This document shows, one piece after another, positions 55,591 to 64,000 of a stretch of 64,000 bases of DNA (positions within the stretch are counted from its first letter, which is position 1; each line of letters begins with the position of its first letter). The notes under the pieces are model-generated. The model was not told the DNA's origin, did no database searches, and was given only the letters and a program-made list of their open reading frames with translations. Both the position numbers and the translations under genes were made by a program. This DNA is from Macrosoma leucophasiata (taxonomy: Eukaryota > Arthropoda > Insecta > Lepidoptera > Hedylidae): the NCBI GenBank assembly GCA_036365455.1, contig JAWQUS010000003.1, positions 5,104,001 to 5,168,000 on the forward strand, read 5' to 3'.

Positions 55591-55856
55591 GTATGTTGGG
55601 TTATTTAATACAGGTTCACGTTATGAGGATGATTCATACAAGCCATGGCAATCTCAGGGTAGGTATCATAGCGATATTAGAGTTACAGTGTATTCACTTG
55701 TGGTTTAGGTCGCATGCGGGATGCTGTTAAGGGACGTATGTATATGTATGGGCGGGTTCATACGAGCTTACTGTTGCGTCATCGCTGCTCCAATACCTGA
55801 ATGCACGGGTAAAAGAGGGGTAATCTGTGATGCATTAACAGACAGGCAACGAAACG

Positions 55857-56105
55857 CTGACCAGGCAAACTTCGTATTGCCTCAGAATGAAATAATGTGT
55901 GTCAAAGGTTTGATAGATACGGACTATTCGTATGGGAAAATAAAATTGTGGTTTTTACTATTTCCCTTTGAATTCTTAATATTTTTTTACCTTTTAAACA
56001 TTCCCTGGACCAAAAATAATTCAAAACCAAAATTAGACAAATCGGTCCAGCCGTTCTCGAGTTTTAACGAGGCTAACAAACAGCAAATGATTTTTATATA
56101 GGTAT
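55857..56105 (-). mobile_element. Helitron-like element in the gene 1 promoter
   Basis: Contains caggcaaacttcgtattgcc and aaatcggtccagccgttctc; terminal CTAG is lost (gctgacc). Absent from the homologous region of gene 2. Confidence 0.75.
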
Positions 56106-56295
56106 ATAAGAAGATTGCTGGTGAAACTGTGTCAATATTATTACAAAACCTTACATAAGATTTAATACGCACACATTGAGAATATCATTTTAACGCTGAA
56201 AGGAAAAGAACACTTATTGCAAAAAATTTACATACTAGTGTACGCGAGCAGTTTCCTGATATTAGTTTTCTTGAATAGTAATATTTACCAGAAGA

Positions 56296-56304
56296 TATAT
56301 AAAA
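56296..56304 (+). promoter_or_regulatory. TATA box, catalase-like gene 1
   Basis: tatataaaa, 43 bases before the ATG; conserved in gene 2 as tatataag at 60413. Confidence 0.7.
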
Positions 56305-56346
56305 GGTAAGTCACGTTGAAACTCGCATAATATTGAAAAAATCAAC

Positions 56347-58453
56347 ATGAAAGGGATTGCCGTAGGAATCCTGTTTTGCATTTTTGGTAAAAATGTAATG
56401 TGTATCGATTATGAGTTCGAAGATTACCTTAACAGGACGGACCCCGTTGATCAGCAAATTTACACATATAAAAAACTTCATAAGGTATGTATTTTTTTTA
56501 ATGAACTTTCTTTTTGACTAACTACAGTTAAGTAGTTACTGAAGTTTCCCAGAGCCTCGAAGCTTGCTAATGACCGGAGATGTTAACAGGCTCGCCACCA
56601 CCACCACCTGTTACATGGGCCGAAATATAACCAGTGAATAGAGGGTGTTTGCGTGTATGCTTGTATGCATGCATTTACGCCTGTAATCCCCAAAGGGGAT
56701 ACTCCACAAGATTTTGTATTTTTTTATGTCAAAAAAGTCAACAACAAATTGAACGAATGTCGTGGACGAAATAAATTTTAAATAGATATTAAACTAGGTA
56801 GAATTAATCTAATTTAAATGAGTTACGTAACTAGGCTCTATGAAGTTACCTAATATATGTATAATTTTATTACGTATCCATATGAAACTTTGGTATATTT
56901 TTTCCATTTTTCCCCTCAACGAATCATTATACATATTACAACAATTCATTTACGATTTTATTGACATTAATGAATGCTACGTTTTAATTAAATTCGATCG
57001 ATTTTAGCACGCTCAGCTATTGACTACTAGCGCTGGAGAACCGACAGATTTGAGGGACACTATGCTACTTAATAGCGATGTTTTCGCGAATCAATTCTTC
57101 GTGGATTTGGTATCGAATACAAATGTTGAAAGAATCCCTGAAAGGCTAGTCCACGCTAAAGGAGCTGCCGCCTTCGGATACTTCGAAGTGACACACGATA
57201 TTTTTAAATACACAAAAGCTGACGTATTTAACGGTATCGGCAAAAAAACGCCCGTATTGGGTCGCTTCTCTACGGCTTTACAAAATAACGACTTAGTAAG
57301 AGAAATGAAAGCTTTAGCCATTAAATTCTACACCAAAGAAGGCAATCTCGATTTCTTATGCCTAAATTTCCCAGTTTATTTATATAGAGAGCCAATTTCT
57401 TTCCCATTCTTCGTTCGTTCATTCAAAAGGAACCCTAAAACGAATTTATTGGATTATACCATGCGCTGGGATTTCATAACATCGAGACCCGACGCATTAC
57501 ATGCAATCCTGTGGTTACTGTCAGATTATGGCATTCCTAATGGTTATAGGAAAATGGACGCTTTCCCTATACACGGTTACGAAGTGCATAACAAACACGG
57601 TGAGCGGTTTATCGTCAAATTTAACTTTAGAACTGAACAGGGCCTTGAAGGTCTGTCTACTGAGGTAGCACAGGAGATTGGAGGCCGCGATGGCGATTAC
57701 TTTAATAGAGATTTATATGATGCAATAGCTAATAAAAACTATCCAGCGTGGAAATTAGAACTGGATGTGATAAAGTTCGAGGATCTAAAGAAATTAGATT
57801 ACAATCCATTCGAAGTGAACAGAATGTGGAAGAAGGGTACTTATATCACGGTACCGGTGGGTCGTCTGGTATTCGACAGAAATGCAGACAATGCTTTCAG
57901 GGTATCCGAACTGAGTGCTTTCAATCCCGGTAATCTTGTTCCTGGCATACCCGGTCCACCAGACAACATGTTCAAAACTCGACGTTCGGCTTACCGTGAC
58001 ACTCAATTATATCGTTTGGGCATAAATCATAACAAACTAGATGTGAACGCACCTCTATACGAAAGAACGTACAACCGTGATGGTGTACCACCAGTGAGAG
58101 ACAATATGGACGGCGCCCCGAACTACTACCCAAATTCATTCCATGGCCCCATGCCGTATGTAGACGTGAATCGTCCTAAAGAGCGTTTAGCTCTTTTGGA
58201 AACAAATGCTGTGGATTTGGAGCCTTGTTCTTACTTCTATAATCATGTGCTGAGAACTGATTCACAGAGAGAAAGGTTAGCAAACTTCACTATACCGACA
58301 TTGACTCCTGTTGCTCCATATATGCAGCGGAGAGTTTTAAGATTGCTGTCATTGACTGATCCTGACTTGGGTAGGCGAGTTGCGAGGAGATTGAGAGAGG
58401 CATTAGGTACTCCTCCTCTACCAGAGCCCGAAGCTATTACGATTGACAGATAG
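56347..58453 (+). CDS. Secreted catalase-like protein, gene 1 (join 56347-56484, 57008-58453)
   Basis: Heme catalase family (family reaction: hydrogen peroxide to water and oxygen). Exon 1 encodes 46 residues: a hydrophobic stretch (IAVGILFCIF) suggesting a signal peptide, then an acidic segment. It ends at a GT donor in phase 0; exon 2 begins after AG at 57007. Visible: distal His95 in RLVHAKGA, GRFST at 131-135, Asn166 aligned with the catalytic Asn (motif LNFPVYLYRE instead of the usual NNTPVFFIRD), and proximal Tyr375 in RRSAYRDTQLYRLG. The usual RDPRGFA is replaced by VREMKALA. A TAG at 58451-58453 ends the protein at 527 residues, but the same frame runs on, gene-like, to a TAA at 58580-58582 (570 residues). 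Expression and activity are unknown. Confidence 0.85.
56548..56705 (+). repeat. SINE-B fragment in intron 1 of gene 1
   Basis: ccggagatgttaacaggctc gccacc, then cctgtaatccccaaagggg. Absent from gene 2. Confidence 0.6.
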
Positions 58454-58613
58454 GGATCTTCTGACCCGATGCCTGAGGCAGATTCTGAAACGGAACCTGA
58501 GCCAAGGCTGCTGCCACGACTTGAGCCTGCTCCAAAATTAAGTCGCAAATCAAACATGCATGACGATATGTACCGTGGCTAATGATTTGTCTGACCAATA
58601 TATTGTTAGTCGT

Positions 58614-58619
58614 AATAAA
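58614..58619 (+). terminator. Poly(A) signal, gene 1
   Basis: AATAAA about 30 bases after the distal TAA. Confidence 0.6.
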
Positions 58620-59040
58620 ATAATTTGATTTATTTATCATTTGGGTATGAAGTTTTTAACAAATTGGTATGTTTGTGTTGATAAGTATTATCGTTGAGAA
58701 AAAATATCAGAATACGTGTGTAATTAATTTTGGATTACTTTATGTGTATTTAAATGTATGTAATAACATAATTGATTATAAATAATAATAATAGTGTCCA
58801 TTTAAATAAACTTGGCACAAATGGTGCACAAACATCCCTCGGTCACAAATTACGATTTTCCGGAACAATTACACACTGCAATTAATTGAGGACACTAATT
58901 TATAACACAGTGTTTCAACAGTCCATGCCTAAATATTGATGGACATTTTCGTTACACCTTGTATACTTCAAGTCTTCTGTTTATTCAGTTTATATATCAT
59001 AATTTATTATAAGTGGATAGCAAAATATAAGTATTACATA

Positions 59041-59281
59041 CTAGCTGACCCGGCAAACTTCGTATTGCCTCAGAATGAAATAACGTGTCAAAGGTTTCAT
59101 ATAGATATGATAGTTATGACTATTTGTATGGGAAAATGAAAAAGTAGTTTTTACTATATTTACTACTTTATAACCTTCCCTGGACTTCCAAAAATTAATC
59201 AAAACCAAAATTAACCAAATCGGTCTAGCCGTTCTCGAGTTTTAGCGAGACTAACGAACAGCAATAGATTTTTATATAGTC
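59041..59281 (-). mobile_element. Non-autonomous Helitron
   Basis: Minus strand ends gccgggtcagCTAG|T; contains caaatcggtctagccgttct. Confidence 0.75.
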
Positions 59282-59589
59282 TACTAAAAAATATGCATAT
59301 AAATAGTTTACAAAAAAAAAACGAGTTCATTACAATTATTTGTGTCATCATTTTTATTCCAAGAACTCGGTTAATTACTAAAAATTGTTTACATAATTCT
59401 AACTTTACACTGTAATAACTGAAACACTTTAAATTATTATGACAATATTATAATTTCCATAATTTCATCTTCTGTATCTCATTTCTGCACCAGTTTAATA
59501 CGAGTACTTTCTTTGTAAAGGTACCTATGTCATTTGTTTCACAATGCAGTGTCTAAGATAAAAAACCTCAAAGTATGTTGGGTTATATG

Positions 59590-59936
59590 CAGTCGGATTA
59601 CCCATATAGCAGGTGGCAGCAAATGCTACGGGCCCCACGCCTATGGGGGCCCCGCGCCTGTGCCCAAAAAAAGACAAATATGTAGTACCTACACCTTAGT
59701 TATTCTCAAAGTGAGCGTTGGCCACACTGTAATTATGTAGGTGTATTATTATGTTGCAAGTTGGCAATACCACAATACTTACCGGGGGAATCCCCCTAAT
59801 ATAGTTTTTTATTCCTTTTCGTAAATGTTCTGTTTGATTTATATCCTAAATTTCAGTAGGTAATGTAACTCTAGGGCCCCATGGTCACATTTGCTACGGG
59901 CCTCGCACCGGCTTCATCCGGCACTGGTTATATGCA
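59590..59936. mobile_element. hAT-like MITE upstream of gene 2, 8-bp TSD
   Basis: Ends cagtcggat and atccggcactg (one base apart), flanked by a perfect 8-bp duplication gttatatg at 59582-59589 and 59937-59944. tgctacgggcc occurs near both ends in inverse order. It interrupts sequence that is continuous upstream of gene 1 (gtatgttgggttat). Confidence 0.75.
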
Positions 59937-59946
59937 AGTTCACCTG

Positions 59947-60464
59947 GTTCACGTCATGAGGAATTCCTACAAGAAATGAGCAATCTCAGGCTAGATATCA
60001 TGGTGATATTAGAGTTTGTATCGCATTCACACATATACATATATCGTTAAGGTCGCATGCAGGATCCCGTTTACGGTCGTACGTAGTTCTATGAGCTCGT
60101 TCACACGAGTATTCTGTTGCGTCATCGCTGCACCAATACAAAACTGACACGAAGTTACAGCAAAAAAAGTTGCAGAAACCGAATGCTCGGCTAAAAGAAG
60201 GGTAATCTGTGAAGCATTACCAGACACGCAACGTTTTTTTAACGCTGCAAGTAAAATCCATGAGAATATTATTACAAAATCTTACACAGAATACGCACGC
60301 ATTGAGAATCTTTTTTTATTGCTGAAAGGAAAAGAACATTTATTGCCAAATACTTACTTATTAAAGTACTCGGGCAGTTTCCTGAGATTAGTTTTCTTGG
60401 ATGGTCCGAATGTATATAAGAGGGAAGTAACGTTTTAACTCGCACAATATTGTAAAAAATCAAC
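59947..60464 (+). promoter_or_regulatory. Upstream region of catalase-like gene 2
   Basis: Homologous to 55612-56346 without the Helitron; keeps tgttgcgtcatcgctg and gcagtttcctgagattagtt. Confidence 0.65.
60413..60420 (+). promoter_or_regulatory. TATA box, catalase-like gene 2
   Basis: tatataag, 45 bases before the ATG. Confidence 0.7.
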
Positions 60465-63052
60465 ATGAAAGGGATTGCCGTAGGAATCCTGTTTTGCATT
60501 TTTAGTAAAAATGTATTGTGTATCGATTATGAGTTCGAAGATTACCTTAACAGGACGGACCCCGTTGATCAGCAAATTTACACATATAAAAAATTTCATC
60601 CGGTATGTATTTTTTTATCAATAACTCAGTTTTTGTCAAATTACAGTAAAGAAGTTACTGAAATATAGTTTTTTTTTGAAATATAATAGGTGGTCAATAA
60701 GCAGGCAACTTACATGGATGTTAAGTGATGACTGAAGCCTATAGAACTCTACACAAATACCAAGAGTCAAAAGCAGATGCGTCATGCGCCACCTCTGAAA
60801 TCTTTGTTCTTATGTCGCTGTTATAGTTATGAGGTCATACTTTAACGAACTACCATTTGGCGGCAGATAGATTAAGTAATATGGTGGTGCCTACGCCCTT
60901 GAGTCCCTATGCTGGTATTCTACCACCAGTCAAATGTCACCAACTGTAATGTTACTTTACGATATGCGCATTATGTAGCACAATATGGGCCTATTGTAGC
61001 ACAATAATGGTTTAGAAAAATAAATCTCCAAAAATAATTCAAGAACAATATAATAATAAAAATGTATTTCTAAACACATAATGACTATAATATTTAATTA
61101 ACGAATAATCAAAAAAGTCAACATCTAATAGACGAAATATTCTAAATAGATTTTATAATGCGTACTATTGTTTTAATTTAATCGAGTTAAGTACCTCATA
61201 TCTATAGTTTATGATAAGTACCAAAAGATTAAAATTGAATTAGATACGTCTGTTTTTTTTTTCATAAACTTATTTGTATTGTTGCGTGTACTTAAAGGTT
61301 CCTAATGTAGTTTGTTTACGTATCCATCCAACTCGGTAGATTTTTTATATAAGTTTGGGTAGAACTCATCATCACATTACACCAATCTTTAAAAAAAAAT
61401 GGAAAATCTAGTAGGTACTTACTTTTTTTGATATTATTTCAGAATACTAGGTTTTAATTAAATTCATTCGATTTTAGCACGCTCAGCTATTGACTACGAG
61501 CGCTGGAGAACCGACAGATTTGAGGGACACTATGCTAATTAATAGTGATGTATTCGCAAATCAATTCTACGTTGATTTGGTATCGAATACAAATGTGGAA
61601 AGGGTCCCTGAAAGGCTTGTCCACGCTAAAGGAGCTGCCGCCCTTGGATACTTCGAAGTGACACACGATATTTCTAAATACACAAAAGCCGACGTATTTA
61701 ACGGTATCGGAAAAAAAACGACCGTCTTGGGTCGCTTCTCTACGGCTTTACAAAATAACGACTTAGTAAGAGAAATGAAAGCTATAGCCCTTAAATTCTA
61801 CACCAAAGAAGGCAATCTCGATTTCTTATGCATCCATTTCCCAGTTTATTTCTACAGGGAGCCAATTTCTTTCCCATTCTTCGTACGTTCGTTCAAAAGG
61901 AACCCTAAAACTAATTTATTCGACTTTACCATGCGCTGGGATTTCATGACATCGAGACCCGACGCATTACATGCAATCCTGTGGTTACTGTCAGATTATG
62001 GCATTCCTAATGGTTATAGGAAAATGGACGCTTTCCCTATACATGGTTATGAAGTGCACAACAAACACGGTGAGCGGTTTATCGTCAAATTTAACTTCAG
62101 AACTGAACAGGGCCTTGAAGGTCTGTCTACTGAGGCAGCACAGGAGATTGGAGGCCGCGATGGCGATTACTTTAATAGAGATTTATATGATGCAATAGCT
62201 AATAAAAACTATCCAGCGTGGAAATTAGAACTAGATGTGATAAAGTTCGAGGACCTAAAGAAATTAGATTACAATCCATTCGAAGTGAACAGAATGTGGA
62301 AGAAGGGTACTTATATCACGGTACCAGTGGGTCGTCTGGTATTCGACCGAAATGCAGACAATGCTTTCAGGGTATCCGAACTGAGTGCTTTCAATCCCGG
62401 TAATCTTGTTCCTGGCATACCCGGTCCACCAGACAATATGTTCAAAACTCGACGTTCGGTTTACCGTGATACTCAATTATATCGTTTGGGCATAAATCAT
62501 AACAAACTAGATGTGAACGCACCTCTATACGAAAGAACGTACAACCGTGATGGTGTACCACCAGTGAGAGACAATATGGACGGCGCCCCGAACTACTACC
62601 CAAATTCATTCCATGGCCCCATGCCGTATGTAGACGTGAATCGTCCTAAAGAGCGTTTAGCTCTTTTGGAAACAAATGCTGTGGATTTGGAGCCTTGTTC
62701 TCACTTCTATAATCATGTGCTGACAAGTGATTCACAAAGGGAAAGGTTAGCAAACTTCACTATACCGACATTGACTCCTGTTGCTCCATATATGCAGTGG
62801 AGAGTTTTGAGATTGTTCTCATTGATTGATCCAGACTTGGGTAGACGGGTTGCGAGAAGATTGAGAGAGGCATTAGGCACTCCTCCTCGGCCAGAGCCCG
62901 AAGCTATTACGATTGACAGGCAGGGATCTTCTGACCCGATGCCTGAGTCAGAATCTGAATCGGAGCCTGAACAAAAGTCGCCACAATTTGATGCCGCTCC
63001 AAAATTAAGTCGGAAATCAAACAGGAACGACAATATTTACCGTGGGAAATAA
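60465..63052 (+). CDS. Secreted catalase-like protein, gene 2 (join 60465-60602, 61478-63052)
   Basis: Tandem paralogue of gene 1, intact over 570 residues. Exon 1 gives a predicted signal peptide (IAVGILFCIFSKNVLC). Splice sites GT at 60603 and AG at 61476-61477 match gene 1, and both coding parts are the same length. Kept: His95 in RLVHAKGA, GRFST, and the heme-ligand Tyr375 in RRSVYRDTQLYRLG. At residue 166 the codon is CAT (61835-61837), giving His where gene 1 has Asn and where classical catalases have the catalytic Asn. Peroxide dismutation may therefore be altered, or the protein may have another heme or binding role. The C-terminus is acidic and Ser/Glu-rich (PMPESESESEPEQKSP). Normal catalases are usually peroxisomal without a signal peptide. 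Confidence 0.88.
60690..60935 (-). repeat. SINE-A in intron 1 of gene 2
   Basis: acttacatggatgttaagtg to ttctaccaccagtcaaa. It accounts for much of the intron's extra length (875 against 523 bases). Confidence 0.75.
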
Positions 63053-63083
63053 TCAGTTTGATAATACGAGTATTTTGTAAGAC

Positions 63084-63089
63084 ATTAAA
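63084..63089 (+). terminator. Poly(A) signal variant, gene 2
   Basis: ATTAAA about 32 bases after the stop codon. Confidence 0.5.
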
Positions 63090-63380
63090 TTATTTTGATT
63101 TATTTATCATTTGTATGATTTATAAAGGTTTCAAGAAATTGTTATTTATGTTTTTATTGACGTGTTTTTAATGCAAAAATGCAAAAATAGCAGGCAGATA
63201 CTTTCTTTCACACATAAAATAACTTCCAATTTTTTATATATATTTTTATATAATTCATGATCAGAATGTCATATCCTTTGGGTAATTTTACAACTGACCA
63301 GGGAGAATCTCACCTCAAATGACCAAAAATCTTCTCTGGCTACGAGTTTACTAAAATCGTCCACCAACGAGCATTGTTCT

Positions 63381-63500
63381 GGCAGTAGATTTGGACTCCT
63401 GTTCTTACTTCTATAACCATGCGCTGACAAGTGATTCACAAAGAGAAAGGTAAGCAAACTTCACTTTACTGGTATTGAATCCTGTTGCTCCCAGAATCTT
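63381..63500 (+). pseudogene. Catalase-like fragment, third copy
   Basis: Bases align with 62670-62790 of gene 2: gtagatttgga, tgttcttacttctataacca, gtgattcacaaagagaaagg, cctgttgctcc. Translation gives VDL..CSYFYNH, then SDSQRER, then TAA where gene 2 has TTA. Neither the start nor the end of a gene is nearby. It is a broken partial copy. Confidence 0.75.
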
Positions 63501-63507
63501 AAAACTT

Positions 63508-63534
63508 TGAGACAGAAAGAGAGAGAGAGAGGGC
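63508..63534. repeat. (GA)n microsatellite
   Basis: agagagagagagagg run. Confidence 0.7.
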
Positions 63535-63598
63535 GGTGGTTCTATAGTTTATCAATGGCGATGGAAATTTTACTCGCACTAACGTTTACCAGTTATTG

Positions 63599-63890
63599 TT
63601 TTTTTTTTTTTTATGTTATGGAAGTGGCAAACAAGCATGCAGTTCCAATGATGTTAAGTGATGACTACAGCCTATAAACACCCACACAAAGACCGAGGTC
63701 AAAATGCAGATGCGTTACCACTCCTGAGGCCTAAGGTGTTATGCCTCTGTGCCGGAAATTACAGGGCCGTACATTACCACCTGACCGGAACACGATAGTG
63801 CTGAACACTACCATTTAGCGGCAAGTATATTAGGTAATGCGGTGGTGCCTACGCCCGCGAGCTCCGTCACTGGTGCTCTACCACCAGTAA
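63599..63890 (-). repeat. SINE-A, near full length
   Basis: T-run, tggaagtggcaaacaagcat to gctctaccaccagtaaaa; attgtttt flanks both sides as a possible TSD. One of the least diverged copies. Confidence 0.85.
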
Positions 63891-64000
63891 AAATCTAATT
63901 GTTTTGTCTATCTAATTTAATTATAAAAATATATATTTATTAAAAAGCGTTCATAGGTTCAAGTTATAAATATATATTCATACGTCTGTACCTTTGACCT

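Larger units (their letters stand above)
55612..56346 (+). promoter_or_regulatory. Upstream region of catalase-like gene 1, duplicated in gene 2
   Basis: Matches 59947-60464 in order: ttcacgt.atgagga, gatattagagtt, aaggtcgcatgc, tgttgcgtcatcgctg, gggtaatctgtga.gcatta, gcagtttcctga, ttagttttcttg. The match is broken at 55857-56105 by a Helitron. The repeated tgttgcgtcatcgctg is the most conserved stretch and contains a bZIP-like tgcgtcat. Confidence 0.65.

Noticed and set aside
55250..55708. 152-residue plus-strand frame
   Set aside because: Begins in AT-rich sequence and crosses a retroposon fragment in antisense; no domain.
60600..60668. Reading the first exon of gene 2 straight on as a 67-residue protein
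   Set aside because: The codons after 60602 are intronic: a GT donor is conserved in both copies and the frame diverges from gene 1 there.
1..64000. Bacterial-type systems: CRISPR array, operons, toxin-antitoxin, prophage
   Set aside because: No regularly spaced identical repeats with unique spacers. The repeats present are dispersed, diverged and in both orientations. The gene structure is eukaryotic.

Overview
The window looks like moth or butterfly (lepidopteran) nuclear DNA. It has AT-rich intergenic sequence, spliced genes with GT-AG introns, very dense small transposons, and non-autonomous Helitrons of the A|TC...CTAG|T type ending in the 'gcgaagccg' or 'gccgggtcagctag' tails that are common in Lepidoptera. 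It is not a bacterial window: there are no operons, CRISPR arrays or prophages. Recognisable host protein-coding sequence is confined to the right end; I recognise no other host gene. || Right end (about 55.6-63.5 kb): two tandem, same-strand, two-exon catalase-family genes. Each has a short first exon encoding a predicted signal peptide, a TATA box, and a large second exon with the catalase core. The unit was duplicated together with its promoter. Afterwards each copy took its own insertions: a Helitron in the promoter of copy 1, and an 8-bp-TSD hAT-like MITE and an intronic SINE in copy 2. Copy 1 keeps the Asn aligned with the classical catalytic Asn but has a TAG stop 43 codons before the ancestral end. 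Copy 2 has an intact frame but His at that position. A third, broken catalase fragment lies just downstream. || 0-55 kb: nested mobile DNA. Autonomous-type remnants are two Penelope-like GIY-YIG retroelements (1-687 and 30964-32190, plus a short one near 47.4 kb), a Jockey/CR1-like LINE reverse transcriptase (6910-8385), shorter LINE pieces (25.3, 37.7 kb), RTE-like C-termini (15.9, 36.1, 45.0, 46.4 kb) and two mariner transposases broken in different ways (41.0 and 53.3 kb). Non-autonomous elements include about 30 copies or pieces of an oligo-A-tailed SINE-like repeat (called SINE-A here), four copies of a tRNA-headed SINE, a second tRNA-headed SINE (SINE-B), four copies of a repeat with a 5S-rRNA-like head, about 15 Helitron-like elements, several hAT-like MITEs with 8-bp duplications, and several long-inverted-repeat foldback elements. 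|| The layering can be read from target-site duplications: PLE into Helitron, LINE into Helitron, LINE into SINE, and retroposon into SINE. Two points most worth a second look are the secreted, duplicated, active-site-altered catalase-like pair, and the SINEs with 5S-rRNA-like or tRNA-like heads whose tails resemble the 3' ends of LINEs in the same window.
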